A stretch of 64,000 bases of DNA from Enterococcus_K sp051713825 (GCF_051713825.1 NZ_JBIOQR010000001.1:682001-746000); one strand, 5' to 3'. Counted from the first letter of the stretch, positions 1 to 8,746 are shown. The notes: generated by a model not told the origin, from the letters alone. Numbers and translations: made by a program.

Positions 1-4
1 AGTG

Positions 5-86
5 AAGATGGCGTTGCTTCTGTACCCACCGTTTATTCGGATAAAGAGAGGCTAGGACATAACGTATAGAGTTATGTCCCAGCCTC
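5..86. repeat. Palindromic intergenic repeat, copy 1
   Basis: The segment from about 5 to 60 is nearly identical to 52133-52190 (a shared stretch with core ACCCACCGTTTATTCGGATAA and only single-base differences). Here it ends in a 16-bp hairpin, arms 48-63 and 71-86 (GAGGCTAGGACATAAC against GTTATGTCCCAGCCTC, one mismatch at 54) with a 7-nt loop. The hairpin lies just past the 3' end of spxH but has no U-run, so it is a dispersed repeat rather than a clear terminator. The left part of the element is cut by the window edge. Confidence 0.8.
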
Positions 87-104
87 GTCTTGTTTAACGC
101 AGAA

Positions 105-755
105 TTATACTAAACGGAGCATGTGTCCGTTTGAGCCGATGCGTCGTTTATCTTTATCAAAGTAATCTTTTTCTAGCATGTCGTAAATATTTTCAGGAGA
201 ATGGCAAATCTCAAAGATATCACTCATGGCAGCTTTCCCTTCCACAAGTACGCCAAAATCACGATTGTATGAAAAGTTGTACACGACAGCAGAAGGATGT
301 TGCGTAATATCCATTTCTCTAGCAATTTGTTGATCAGAATAAAAAGCTTCTTTAACAAATTCTGATTGTCGGTCTTCTAAGAACATTTCTAGATCGCCAC
401 CAGTTTCAACGACTAACTGTTCCACCAACTTAGGTGAATACTCTTCTCCATGACAGCCCACTGCCTCTTGCAAACGCAAAAGAAAATGGCGTCCCTTTTT
501 CTTCCCTTGAAGCTGTGCCGCTTTATAGTCTAATGAAGCAGAAAAAATAGTCTCGAATAATCGGTTTCTTTCGTGTATATCATTTGGTGACTTGCCTTCG
601 CGTTTCATTAAATCCCCAATGGTTCGTAAATTCACTAAGGGGATAAAACGAAATTGAATTTTCTTTGACCCGTTTTCTACTAAATCTAAAATTTGCTTTT
701 CTGTATGATAGCAAATGCTCCCCAACGGATTAATAAATAAATAAATTTCTATCAA
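105..755 (-). CDS. spxH: ClpXP adaptor protein SpxH (YjbH family)
   Basis: Thioredoxin/DsbA-like adaptor that presents the redox regulator Spx to ClpXP for degradation; an Spx gene lies in this window at 20.1 kb. The N-terminus (IEIYLFINPLGSICYHTEKQ) is the DsbA_5-type first strand with a single Cys in the position where oxidoreductases have CxxC, followed by an all-helical insertion and a C-terminal EGKAAMSDIFEIC strand. About 216 residues, shorter than Bacillus YjbH, as usual in Lactobacillales. A GGGGGAG ribosome binding site sits 6 nt before a TTG at 755, which I prefer; a TTG at 770 is in frame but would lie on top of that site. Family call is secure; Spx turnover is by homology. Confidence 0.85.
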   Translation of the reverse strand: MIEIYLFINPLGSICYHTEKQILDLVENGSKKIQFRFIPLVNLRTIGDLMKREGKSPNDIHERNRLFETIFSASLDYKAAQLQGKKKGRHFLLRLQEAVGCHGEEYSPKLVEQLVVETGGDLEMFLEDRQSEFVKEAFYSDQQIAREMDITQHPSAVVYNFSYNRDFGVLVEGKAAMSDIFEICHSPENIYDMLEKDYFDKDKRRIGSNGHMLRLV

Positions 756-859
756 ATGAATCTCCCCCAAAACAGACTCTGTGTGACAAATGCGACAGTA
801 TCACTCATATACCTTACCAAAATAAATGGAAAAAAAGAAGCCAAAAGACTTGGTATCTC

Positions 860-1447
860 TTACAAGGTAGAATTTTTTTCTTCCATCATGCGTTGGATTT
901 TATTCTTTGCAGGTTGATAAGTGACAGACAATTGGGAAAGTAAACGATTGAACATGACTTTCCCTTCCGTGTAGTTCGTAACCTCGAGTTCTAGTTCAAA
1001 ATCGTGTGCGTGGCCGTACCAATTCTCATCTAGTGCTAGTAAACCTTCAGGAACTTTAAATTCTGCACGCTTTGTTGTGAGTTTGCCGATAGAACGTAAT
1101 GTTTGACTATCGATTGAATAACGCTGTAAACAAGCATGAACCGCGCCAAAATTAGGTAATCTATCGTTTGAAAGGTAGTCTTGTGCTTGACTGAGCGTCA
1201 ATTCATCGGTTGTTTCGAGTAACGCGTCGTTGGTGGTAGGTGTCTTTAGAGTTAGCTGTGCATGAGTAGGTAACAATCGGATACGTAAGCCCATCCGATT
1301 ATTCTTTAGTGCATGAGCTTCATTATCAAAATAGACATTTGTTTGCGTGTGAAAGTCTTGATCTCGTAAGTGAAACGCCTGACGAATCATTCGATAGTCG
1401 GTTTCAGTTAACAATGTTTTAAATTCAATTTCTAAATTTTCGCTCAT
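860..1447 (-). CDS. CYTH domain protein (YjbK type)
   Basis: CYTH/triphosphate tunnel metalloenzyme of about 195 residues. The N-terminal signature ExExK is seen as EIEFK at residues 6-10, and alternating charged strands follow (RMGLRIRLL, AQLTLKTP, KLTTKRAEF, FELELEV), the acidic and basic residues that line the tunnel in this fold. Family members hydrolyse triphosphates or bind nucleotides; the substrate of the Firmicutes YjbK branch is not established, and I do not assign one. In Bacillus the yjbH-yjbK-yjbM-ppnK-rluD order is conserved, and the same set (spxH, CYTH, relQ, nadK, RluA-type synthase) is found here. ATG preceded by AAAGGGG. Confidence 0.85.
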   Translation of the reverse strand: MSENLEIEFKTLLTETDYRMIRQAFHLRDQDFHTQTNVYFDNEAHALKNNRMGLRIRLLPTHAQLTLKTPTTNDALLETTDELTLSQAQDYLSNDRLPNFGAVHACLQRYSIDSQTLRSIGKLTTKRAEFKVPEGLLALDENWYGHAHDFELELEVTNYTEGKVMFNRLLSQLSVTYQPAKNKIQRMMEEKNSTL

Positions 1448-1648
1448 GGAGACCCCTTTCTTTTATTACATTTATTGTTACATAATTATAATTATTGCGC
1501 CAATTAAATGGCTTGTTTTTGATTGTCTTTTTTTGGAGATGAATTCTGTAAAAATTGGTAATTCTTGAACGGATTCAGTGAGTGTTTCGTAAAGTTTATG
1601 TTAAAATGTAACATATATGCATCATATAAGATAAGTCGAGGGATTATT

Positions 1649-2314
1649 ATGGAACGAGATTGGGAGTCATTTTTAGCACCGTACGAGCAAACAGTTTCAG
1701 AATTAAAAGTGAAATTGCGTGGGATTCGCAAGCAGTTTCGAGAACAAAATCGGCATGTACCAATAGAATTTGTAACAGGACGAGTGAAACCAGTAGAAAG
1801 TATTGTGACAAAATCGCAATTACGTCACATTCCAATGCCACGTTTAGAAGAAGAAATGTCGGATATCGCTGGATTACGAATTATGTGTCAGTTTGTGGAT
1901 GATATTCATCAAGTAGTGCAGATTATTCGAAACCGAAAAGACATGAAGGTGATCCAAGAGCGAGATTATATCACAAACAAAAAGGCGAGCGGATATCGTT
2001 CGTATCATTTAGTTATTGAATATCCTGTGCAGTTAGTTAGTGGTGAAAAAAAAATTCTTGCTGAAATTCAAATTAGAACGTTAGCGATGAACTTTTGGGC
2101 AACGATTGAGCATTCGTTAAATTACAAATATCAAGGGGCTTTTCCAGAAGAGATGAGCGAACGTTTGCAACGGGCGGCAGAAGCTGCGTATCAGCTTGAT
2201 GAGGAAATGTCGACAATTAGAGAAGAAATTCAAGAGGCGCAGAGACTGTTTTCTCATGGTCGAGGGAAATCAGAAGATGTATACTATCATAAATCGATAG
2301 ACCAAGAGGAGTGA
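1649..2314 (+). CDS. relQ: Small alarmone synthetase RelQ (GTP pyrophosphokinase)
   Basis: Single-domain (p)ppGpp synthetase, transferring pyrophosphate from ATP to GDP/GTP/GMP. 221 residues, with the RelA/SpoT synthetase signatures: DIAGLRIMCQFVDDI, RDYITNKKASGYRSYHLV (substrate-binding loop) and EIQIRTLAMNFWATIEHSLNYK; no hydrolase, TGS or ACT domain, which separates it from Rel. The C-terminus is a short charged helix as in tetrameric RelQ. The start is the ATG at 1649 after CGAGGGATT; an upstream in-frame ATG at 1565 has no ribosome binding site and would overlap the promoter region. Stop lies 4 nt before nadK, so they are co-transcribed. Alarmone production alters stress and antibiotic tolerance in enterococci. 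Confidence 0.93.
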   Translation: MERDWESFLAPYEQTVSELKVKLRGIRKQFREQNRHVPIEFVTGRVKPVESIVTKSQLRHIPMPRLEEEMSDIAGLRIMCQFVDDIHQVVQIIRNRKDMKVIQERDYITNKKASGYRSYHLVIEYPVQLVSGEKKILAEIQIRTLAMNFWATIEHSLNYKYQGAFPEEMSERLQRAAEAAYQLDEEMSTIREEIQEAQRLFSHGRGKSEDVYYHKSIDQEE

Positions 2315-2318
2315 CAGC

Positions 2319-3125
2319 ATGGTAAGTATGAGAGTGGCGATTGTTCAAAATCATGAAGAAAAATCACAAATTGTCGCACAGAAACTGCGAGAAATGTTGC
2401 ATAAGGCCAATATCAAAATTGATGATCAGAAGCCAGAACTTGTGATTTCTATAGGCGGTGATGGGACGCTACTTTCGGCCTTTCACCGATATAATCATCG
2501 TCTGAATGAGGCGAGTTTTTTAGGGGTGCATACGGGGCATCTCGGGTTTTATACAGATTGGCGTGATTTTGAGTTAGAGGAATTGGTCATCAGTTTAAGT
2601 AGTAATCGTGGCGAGAGTGTCAGTTATCCATTATTAGATGTGCGAATTACTTTTTTAGATGGCAAGCCAGATAAGCATTTTCTTGCTTTAAATGAGTCTA
2701 CAATCAAGAGAGGCAATCGAACAATGGTTGCAGATATTGTGATTAAAGATGAACTGTTTGAACGGTTTCGTGGGGATGGCCTTTCTATCTCTACACCAAC
2801 CGGTTCAACTGCCTATAATAAAAGTGTGGGTGGCGCAGTTATCCATCCAAGTATCAATGCGTTTCAATTGGCTGAAATTGCCTCGTTGAATAACCGCGTA
2901 TTTCGAACATTGGGTTCTCCTATTGTGATTGCTCATACAGAGTGGTTAGAGGTCAAGCTACAAGATAGTAGCGACTACCTAGTGACCGTTGACCAACTAG
3001 ATATCCAACAAGATAATATTGCTTCTATCTATTACCGTATAGCCGATGAGCGAATTCATTTTGCTTCTTATCGTCATATGCATTTTTGGGGTCGAGTGAA
3101 GGATGCATTTATTAGTGAGGGGTAA
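2319..3125 (+). CDS. nadK: NAD kinase
   Basis: ATP-dependent phosphorylation of NAD to NADP. The catalytic GGDGT motif is seen as ISIGGDGTLLSAF (about residue 45), followed by LALNES (NE motif) and the diagnostic FRGDGLSISTPTGSTAYNKSVGG. 268 residues, normal for Gram-positive PpnK. AGGAG lies 7 nt before the ATG at 2319; a second ATG at 2328 (MRVAIVQN) resembles many family N-termini and cannot be excluded. Sits 4 nt after relQ and 3 nt before the next gene, within one operon. Confidence 0.95.
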   Translation: MVSMRVAIVQNHEEKSQIVAQKLREMLHKANIKIDDQKPELVISIGGDGTLLSAFHRYNHRLNEASFLGVHTGHLGFYTDWRDFELEELVISLSSNRGESVSYPLLDVRITFLDGKPDKHFLALNESTIKRGNRTMVADIVIKDELFERFRGDGLSISTPTGSTAYNKSVGGAVIHPSINAFQLAEIASLNNRVFRTLGSPIVIAHTEWLEVKLQDSSDYLVTVDQLDIQQDNIASIYYRIADERIHFASYRHMHFWGRVKDAFISEG

Positions 3126-3128
3126 ATA

Positions 3129-4022
3129 ATGGAATTTTCATGGCAGTTTCAACAAGAACAACCACAGCAAGTAAAGTCTTTTTTAAAAGAGAAAGGAATC
3201 TCCAAAGGGCTACTAGCAAAAATTAAATTTCAAGGTGGGCAAATCAAAGTAAATGGAAAAATTGAGAATGTCTTGTTTTCTCTTTCTTACAATGATATGG
3301 TAACAATTGTGATTCCAGATGAAGGAGAACATGAAACTCTTTTAGTTGATGATACACCAATTGAGATTATTTTTGAGGATGAACACATACTAGTAGTTAA
3401 CAAACCAGCAGGGGTCTCTTCGATTCCTGCACAGTACCATCCCAATTACACGATGGCCAATCGAGTGAAAGCCTATTATAAAAAACAAGGGTACGTGAAC
3501 CAAGTCATTCATGTGGTCACGCGGTTAGACCGTGATACGACAGGGTTGATGCTTTTTGCTAAGCACGGCTTTGCCCATGCTAAATTGGATGTCCAGTTAC
3601 GCGAGAAAGCCTTCGTTAAAAAGTATCAAGCGTTAGTCAGTGGCGCAATTGAAGCGCTCGATAATCATGCGGTGATTGAAAAAGCTATCGGTCGAGATTA
3701 CACTTCTTTATTAAAACGAAAAGTTACAGGCGTAGAAGAAGGCCAGTATGCGAAAACAGAATATTGGCTAGAGACACGTCAAAAAGAAGTTGCCCTTGTG
3801 GATATTCAACTCCATACAGGCAGAACACATCAAATACGTGTCCATTTTGCTGCGTTAGGCTGTCCTTTATTAGGGGATGAAATGTATGAAGGAAGAATGG
3901 ACTTGGGGATTATGCGCCAAGCCTTGCACTGTTACGATCTTCGTTTTATGCATCCTTTCACAGGGGAACCTTTAGCATTTCATCAACCAATGGCCAAAGA
4001 CATGGCAAAATTTGTGCAATAA
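3129..4022 (+). CDS. RluA/RluD-family rRNA pseudouridine synthase
   Basis: Converts uridines of large-subunit rRNA to pseudouridine. 297 residues: an S4-like N-terminal RNA-binding segment (SFLKEKGISKGLLAKIKFQGGQIKVNG), then the catalytic domain with the motif HVVTRLDRDTTGLMLFAK that carries the catalytic Asp, and the late motif LHTGRTHQIRVHFAALGCPLLGD. The target site (RluD-like 1911/1915/1917 or other) cannot be fixed from sequence. Translation is probably coupled to nadK: GTGAGGGGTAAATA precedes the ATG with a 3-nt gap. Confidence 0.9.
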   Translation: MEFSWQFQQEQPQQVKSFLKEKGISKGLLAKIKFQGGQIKVNGKIENVLFSLSYNDMVTIVIPDEGEHETLLVDDTPIEIIFEDEHILVVNKPAGVSSIPAQYHPNYTMANRVKAYYKKQGYVNQVIHVVTRLDRDTTGLMLFAKHGFAHAKLDVQLREKAFVKKYQALVSGAIEALDNHAVIEKAIGRDYTSLLKRKVTGVEEGQYAKTEYWLETRQKEVALVDIQLHTGRTHQIRVHFAALGCPLLGDEMYEGRMDLGIMRQALHCYDLRFMHPFTGEPLAFHQPMAKDMAKFVQ

Positions 4023-4045
4023 TTTAACAGTGAGGTGAGATTGAT

Positions 4046-5410
4046 TTGGATGAAAATCAAGAATTAGAAGAACAATTTGCTTTATTACTCAAAGATCTGC
4101 AGGAAAATAATATCCAGGAATTTCGTGAGAGATTTTTGGAGATGCACATTTACGAGCAGGGGCAGTTCTATCAATCTCTAGCTGATGAAGATCGTTTGGT
4201 CGTCTATACGTATCTATCGCCCAAAGAATTGGCGGACATGTTTGACGTTATTGAAGAAGATAATGAAAACATGAAGGACTATTTGGCTGAGATGCGTCCG
4301 AGTTATGCCGCGGAAATGTTATCAGAGATGTACACAGATAACGCGGTGGATTTGTTAAATACATTAGACAAAAAACAAATTGCTAAATACCTTAGTTTGA
4401 TGGATACAGAGGATGCAAGTGAAATTAAGGACTTGCTTCACTATGAGGATGACACAGCCGGGTCAATCATGACTACTGAATATGTCTCCATTGTTGCCAA
4501 TCAAACGGTTCGTTCGGCGATGTATGTCTTAAAACATGAAGCCGATGTTGCCGAAACTATTTATTATATTTATGTGGTCAATCAAGAGAACCAGCTGTTG
4601 GGTGTTATCTCTTTGCGTGATTTAATTGTCAATGAGGATGACACGATGATCTCTGATTTGATGAGCGAGCGGGTAATTTCTGTGCACGTGGGGGATGACC
4701 AAGAAGACGTTGCTCAAACCTTCCGTGATTATGACTTCTTAGCTTTACCCGTTACGGATTATGATGATCATCTATTAGGGATTGTCACCGTTGATGATAT
4801 CATCGATGTTATCGATGATGAAGCGGCCAGTGACTACTCTGGTTTGGCCGGGGTTAACGTGGAGGAGGTCAGCGAGAATCCTTTGAAGGCGGCTTCTAGG
4901 CGGTTGCCGTGGTTGATTACGTTACTCTTTTTAGGTATGTCGACAGCCACATTAATTAGTCACTACGAAGCCTTGGTTAGTGAGGCGAGCATTCTTGCAG
5001 TCTTTATTTCTTTGATTACTGGGACAGCAGGAAACGCGGGCACACAATCTCTTGCGGTTGCGGTTCGTCGGTTAGCACTTGCAGATGAAAAGGACAATAA
5101 CTTTGTTCGTCTGATTTTCAGTGAAGTACTAACAGGATTGGTGACAGGACTTGTCACTGGGCTGACGATCTTTATTATTGTGGGATTTTGGCAAGGGAAT
5201 TTTATCCTTGGGTTTGTGATTGGGATGGCCATGTTGTGTGCAATTACCGTAGCGAATCTTGCAGGAAGTTTAATTCCGATGTTAATGGATAAGCTAGGCT
5301 TTGATCCGGCAGTCGCCAGTGGTCCTTTTATTACGACGTTAAGTGATTTAACTAGTGTACTAATCTATTTTAGTATTGCTAGTATGTTTATGAACTATTT
5401 CCTGGTTTAG
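4046..5410 (+). CDS. mgtE: Magnesium transporter MgtE
   Basis: Mg2+-selective channel/transporter of the inner membrane. 454 residues in the family order: N-terminal alpha-superhelical Mg sensor (about 1-135), two CBS domains (about 140-260, e.g. AGSIMTTEYVSI and SERVISVHVGDDQEDV), a plug helix, then five membrane helices from about residue 285. Pore signatures are present: GTAGNAGTQSLAVAVRRLA, and FDPAVASGPFITTLSDLTSVLIYF with the conserved Asp. TTG start with GAGGTGAGA 6 nt upstream. Probably in the relQ operon, though a 23-nt gap separates it from the pseudouridine synthase; Mg-dependent gating is a family property. Confidence 0.93.
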   Translation: MDENQELEEQFALLLKDLQENNIQEFRERFLEMHIYEQGQFYQSLADEDRLVVYTYLSPKELADMFDVIEEDNENMKDYLAEMRPSYAAEMLSEMYTDNAVDLLNTLDKKQIAKYLSLMDTEDASEIKDLLHYEDDTAGSIMTTEYVSIVANQTVRSAMYVLKHEADVAETIYYIYVVNQENQLLGVISLRDLIVNEDDTMISDLMSERVISVHVGDDQEDVAQTFRDYDFLALPVTDYDDHLLGIVTVDDIIDVIDDEAASDYSGLAGVNVEEVSENPLKAASRRLPWLITLLFLGMSTATLISHYEALVSEASILAVFISLITGTAGNAGTQSLAVAVRRLALADEKDNNFVRLIFSEVLTGLVTGLVTGLTIFIIVGFWQGNFILGFVIGMAMLCAITVANLAGSLIPMLMDKLGFDPAVASGPFITTLSDLTSVLIYFSIASMFMNYFLV

Positions 5411-5431
5411 AACTGGGAGGCATGAGTGCGT

Positions 5432-5489
5432 AAAAAAGCCGATATGCAACAAAATTGTTTTTCAATTTTGGGCATGTCGACTTTTTTAT
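5432..5489 (+). terminator. Rho-independent terminator after mgtE
   Basis: Long hairpin: AAAAAGCCGATATGC and the complementary GCATGTCGACTTTTTT flank an inner CAAAATTG/CAATTTTG stem. U-runs on both sides make it usable in both directions, for mgtE and for convergent cutC. Confidence 0.85.
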
Positions 5490-5552
5490 TACAAGCAAGG
5501 TTTACTTAGTAGAATACTACTGCATCTTCTTATTCATTTGATTCACCAGAAT

Positions 5553-6197
5553 TTACTGATTCTCTAACTTAACAATTTTAGTTCCGTGAATTTCTTTTAC
5601 ACCAAGAGCTGCTGCAACAGTCTCTGCATTTTGATAATTAACACCGCCACCAGGAAGGATAATCAAACGATCACGGGCATAGTCAACTAAGGCGCGTAAG
5701 TGCTCGAGATTTGCTTCTATAGGTGTGTTGGCAGGGCCACCGTGTGTTAAAATGCGGTGGACACCATGTTCTGCTAACCAGTCAATTGCTTCAAATTGAC
5801 GAGCAACAGGAATTTCATCGAAGGCCATATGAAAAGTGATTTGTAGCCCTTCTGCATGGTCAATCAGCATTTCTAAGGCTTCTTCGTCTAACCAGTTATT
5901 AGGTGTTAAACAACCGATGACAACTCCGTCAGTGCCCAATTTTTTTGCTTCGATTAAATCAGTATGCATAATTTTTAATTCAATATCATTAAAGATAAAA
6001 TCTCCACCTCGAGGGCGAATAATGGTCATGATAGGTACATGTTTTTCTCCGGCATAACTTAGTGCTTCTTCAATTACACCTGTACTAGGGGTCGTTCCGC
6101 CGACAGCTAGGTTGTCACATAATTCAATTCGTCCCGCGCCTTTTGCAATCGCTTCTGGGATATGAGTGAAATTTTCTGCACAAAATTCTTTAATCAT
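5553..6197 (-). CDS. cutC: CutC family copper homeostasis protein
   Basis: TIM-barrel protein of about 214 residues with the CutC signatures MIKEFCAENFTHIPEAIAKGAGRIELCDNLAVGGTTPS at the N-terminus, IIRPRGGDF near residue 62, and HRILTHGG / LIILPGGGVN toward the C-terminus. CutC of E. faecalis binds Cu(I) and has been linked to copper tolerance; the biochemical role is still debated. Convergent with mgtE, divergent from the RlmA-like gene. ATG with AGGAGGG upstream (AGGAGGGAACTACC). Confidence 0.9.
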   Translation of the reverse strand: MIKEFCAENFTHIPEAIAKGAGRIELCDNLAVGGTTPSTGVIEEALSYAGEKHVPIMTIIRPRGGDFIFNDIELKIMHTDLIEAKKLGTDGVVIGCLTPNNWLDEEALEMLIDHAEGLQITFHMAFDEIPVARQFEAIDWLAEHGVHRILTHGGPANTPIEANLEHLRALVDYARDRLIILPGGGVNYQNAETVAAALGVKEIHGTKIVKLENQ

Positions 6198-6300
6198 GGT
6201 AGTTCCCTCCTAAATATCTTCCAAGGCATTGTAACATACTTTTTTTCATTGCTAAAGAAGAATAAGAAAGGTAAGATGGTCTGTGGAAGGGGAGATGGAT

Positions 6301-7158
6301 ATGCTAAAGAAAATTGATCAAGGAGCGCTATTTTTAAAAGAAAATGAGACGGTTTTTCGCTGTCCAGTCTGCCACAAAACGATGACCACTACAAATCACA
6401 CAATTGTTTGTATGGCAGGGCATCGATTTGATTTATCAAAAAAAGGCACACTTTATTTTTTGGATCATCAAATAAAAACAGAGTATACGAAGGAAATGTT
6501 TCGCCCTAGAGGCCGGATGATTGAAGCCGGAATGTATGCACCTGTGATGGATGAGCTGGCAAGTATGATGGACTTTCCTGAGTTTGTTCTAGATGTTGGT
6601 TGTGGGGAAGGGAGCTTCTTAAACCAATTAAATAATCGCCAACCATTAGAAAAAATGATTGGTTTTGATATTTCCAAAGAGGGAATTTATTTGGCAACAC
6701 AACAGCCAATGCCTGCTTTTTGGTGTGTTGCTGATTTGACTAACTTGCCGTTTTCAGATCAAACAATTCCAACCATTCTAAATATTTTTTCACCTTCTCA
6801 TTACAAAGAGTTTCACCGCGTCTTAAAGAATCAAGGCCAACTGTTGAAGGTGGTCCCGCAAACTAACTATCTGACAGAGCTACGTCAGGCCTTTTATCCA
6901 AATGAACAAGCCAAACAAAGCTATTCAAACGAGGCCGTTGTCGATAAGTTTCAAGCAGAGATGGATTTGATTGAGCGAAAACGGATAACCTATACGTTTG
7001 ATATTCCTGAAGAGAATCGCTTGGATTTATTAGAGATGTCTCCACTTGAATGGGGCGTTTCAGAAGAAATCAAACAGAATTTGAAACGAAATCCACTAGA
7101 GAAAGTCACGGTAGATATCGAAATATTAAAAGGTTCTCATAGTAATCGTTTTCATTAA
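6301..7158 (+). CDS. RlmA-like 23S rRNA guanine N1-methyltransferase
   Basis: SAM-dependent methyltransferase of about 285 residues. An N-terminal zinc finger is seen (FRCPVCHKTM ... IVCMAGHRFDLSKKGTLYFL: CxxC and CxxxH), typical of RlmA(I)/RlmA(II) enzymes that methylate G745/G748 in helix 35, followed by the Rossmann SAM motif FVLDVGCGEGSFL (about residue 95) and MIGFDISKEGI. Related proteins (TlrB) give tylosin resistance, but the branch cannot be settled here. Start chosen at the ATG 6301 after GGAAGGGGAGATGGAT; an in-frame GTG at 6283 overlaps that ribosome binding site. Confidence 0.85.
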   Translation: MLKKIDQGALFLKENETVFRCPVCHKTMTTTNHTIVCMAGHRFDLSKKGTLYFLDHQIKTEYTKEMFRPRGRMIEAGMYAPVMDELASMMDFPEFVLDVGCGEGSFLNQLNNRQPLEKMIGFDISKEGIYLATQQPMPAFWCVADLTNLPFSDQTIPTILNIFSPSHYKEFHRVLKNQGQLLKVVPQTNYLTELRQAFYPNEQAKQSYSNEAVVDKFQAEMDLIERKRITYTFDIPEENRLDLLEMSPLEWGVSEEIKQNLKRNPLEKVTVDIEILKGSHSNRFH

Positions 7159-7177
7159 GTTTTTTTAAAGATTGCGG

Positions 7178-7206
7178 TTGTCAAAGTGACATTTTGGTGA
7201 TATAGT
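7178..7206 (+). promoter_or_regulatory. Near-consensus sigma-70 promoter
   Basis: TTGTCA (7178-7183), exactly 17 nt, then TATAGT (7201-7206). It points at the hairpin array that follows, with a start expected near 7213. Confidence 0.75.
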
Positions 7207-7212
7207 ATCAAC

Positions 7213-7327
7213 AAGTTGTTTTTTCATTGGTTTTTATCAGGTTCCTGTTCTGATAAAAGTTAGTGAGAAGAGCTTCACTAACGTAACGACTCGCAGTGAT
7301 GACACCGAGGCGGTACGTTTTTTTTAT
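7213..7327 (+). ncRNA. Putative small RNA or attenuated leader of trmL
   Basis: Three consecutive hairpins follow the promoter: TTTTATCAG/CTGATAAAA (7232-7240 with 7250-7258), GTTAGTGA/TCACTAAC (7259-7266 with 7275-7282), then AACGTAACGACTCG against CGAGGCGGTACGTT ending in a run of eight or more U at 7318-7325. There is no open frame. It is either a free sRNA of about 115 nt or a leader that terminates 55 nt before trmL. I do not recognise a known riboswitch fold and see no clear antiterminator. Confidence 0.6.
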
Positions 7328-7379
7328 GCAATAATTTAAATAAACTAGCCAAAATTAGTTAAAAAGAGGAGTAGACGTT

Positions 7380-7886
7380 ATGACAAATCACATTGTTTTG
7401 TTTGAACCACAAATTCCAGCGAACACAGGGAATATTGCCCGGACATGTGCCGCGACAAACTCTCCATTGCATTTAATTGAACCCTTAGGATTTTCGACAG
7501 ATGACAAACAGCTGAAACGTGCAGGTCTTGACTACTGGCACGACGTAAATATCACGTATCATGAGAGTTTAGAGGCCTTTTTACAGGTGTTAGGTGATAG
7601 AAAGTTACATTTGATTACGAAATTTGCAAATCAAGTCTATAGTGAAGAGACATTTAATGATAATGAAGAGCACTTTTTTATGTTTGGTAAGGAAACAACG
7701 GGACTACCAGAAACGTTTATGCGCGACAACGAAGAAAAATGTTTGCGGATTCCCATGAATGATCAACATGTGCGTTCGCTTAATTTGTCGAATACAGTGG
7801 CTTTGGTGGTCTATGAGGCACTTAGACAACAGGCCTTTCCTAAACTGGAGCTGCAACATCACTATGAAAAGGACAAATTAGATTAA
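7380..7886 (+). CDS. trmL: tRNA (cytidine(34)-2'-O)-methyltransferase TrmL
   Basis: SPOUT (trefoil-knot) methyltransferase that 2'-O-methylates the wobble base of tRNA-Leu. 168 residues with TrmL motifs: N-terminal HIVLFEPQIPANTGNIARTCAATN, middle FMFGKETTGLP (motif 2), and C-terminal IPMNDQHVRSLNLSNTVALVVYEALRQ (motif 3). Minimal length with no N-terminal RNA-binding domain separates it from TrmH. Preceded by AGAGGAG; transcription may depend on read-through of the upstream terminator hairpin or on a weaker promoter in 7330-7375. Confidence 0.92.
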   Translation: MTNHIVLFEPQIPANTGNIARTCAATNSPLHLIEPLGFSTDDKQLKRAGLDYWHDVNITYHESLEAFLQVLGDRKLHLITKFANQVYSEETFNDNEEHFFMFGKETTGLPETFMRDNEEKCLRIPMNDQHVRSLNLSNTVALVVYEALRQQAFPKLELQHHYEKDKLD

Positions 7887-7939
7887 TTCTAAAATTGTTG
7901 ATTTCAATGAGTGAATGTATGCTAAAATAAAAAAAGAAC

Positions 7940-7976
7940 GGGGCTCAGGCAGAGGTTGGCTGAAGCCCCTAAATTA
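7940..7976. terminator. Stem-loop, terminator-like
   Basis: GGGGCTCAG and CTGAAGCCCC form a 9-bp stem with one bulge. The A-run precedes it on the plus strand, so the U-run is on the minus transcript; the plus-strand tail is only A/T-rich. Function is uncertain but it separates trmL from the next gene. Confidence 0.5.
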
Positions 7977-8101
7977 TAAAATGAAAAGCTTGACTGAAGA
8001 GGATTCTTTAGACTTACGCTGTTGACCGCTAGAGTGTCAGTAACGTATAGCTGATAGAGGAATCTTTTGTTTGCTTTGTTGACTGATACGGAGGCATTCA
8101 G

Positions 8102-8746
8102 ATGAAACTATATTTTACAAGACATGGGAAAACCCAGTGGAACCAAGAGAAACGATTTCAAGGGCAGAGTGGAGATTCCCCGTTGCTTCCTGAAAGTTAT
8201 GAGGAAATAAAAGCCTTCGGTCAGTTGGTCAAAGAAGTTCCGTTTGAGAAGATTTATTCAAGCACTTCAAAACGCGCGCGAGATACAGCTATGGGGATAC
8301 TTGCCGAGTTGGACCATCCTGTCGAAATTGTTTACACAGATGATTTACGTGAGTTGGGATTAGGCAGATTAGAAGGTCAATCTATCGAAAAATTACGTGA
8401 AACAGAAGCCGAAAACTTAGATTATCTGCGTTATCATTTAGAAAAATATGATCCAACTCCATATCAAGCAGAACCGATTCCGGCAGCTATCAAACGTATT
8501 GAGAAGGTCGTCAACGAGGCCGTTGCTGCTGCGAATGATGGGCCGTTATTATTTGTTAGTCATGGAGCGATACTGACAGCGGCAATCCAACATATGGTCG
8601 GAAAACCTCTGGAAAAGTTACGTGAAGAGGGCGGATTATTAAATAGTAGTTTGACGATTATAGAGGAGACGGCATCCACAAATCAAACGAGTGCTTCTTA
8701 TCAGATGAAGCGGTGGAATGACGTCCGGTTTTTAGATAAAGACTAG
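8102..8746 (+). CDS. Histidine phosphatase (phosphoglycerate mutase-like) family protein
   Basis: 214-residue phosphatase of the histidine phosphatase superfamily. The phosphorylated His lies in LYFTRHGKTQWNQEKRFQGQ (RHG near residue 8), the partner Arg in IYSSTSKRARDTA, the acidic residue in LRELGLGRLEG, and the second His in LLFVSHGAIL. The RHGxTxWN start with FQGQ.DSPL resembles cofactor-independent acid phosphatases and cobalamin-pathway CobC-like proteins, not glycolytic dPGM, so the substrate is left open. GGAGG 7 nt before ATG; 24 nt upstream of recD2, likely co-transcribed. Confidence 0.85.
   Translation: MKLYFTRHGKTQWNQEKRFQGQSGDSPLLPESYEEIKAFGQLVKEVPFEKIYSSTSKRARDTAMGILAELDHPVEIVYTDDLRELGLGRLEGQSIEKLRETEAENLDYLRYHLEKYDPTPYQAEPIPAAIKRIEKVVNEAVAAANDGPLLFVSHGAILTAAIQHMVGKPLEKLREEGGLLNSSLTIIEETASTNQTSASYQMKRWNDVRFLDKD

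Noticed and set aside
1504..1902. Several small frames around the relQ start on both strands
   Set aside because: Overlap the well-supported relQ gene or its promoter; no ribosome binding site or homology.
7960..8100. Weak imperfect stems (TACG...CGTA, TTGAC...GTCA) upstream of the histidine phosphatase gene
   Set aside because: Interrupted pairing, no promoter or U-run; not enough for an RNA call.
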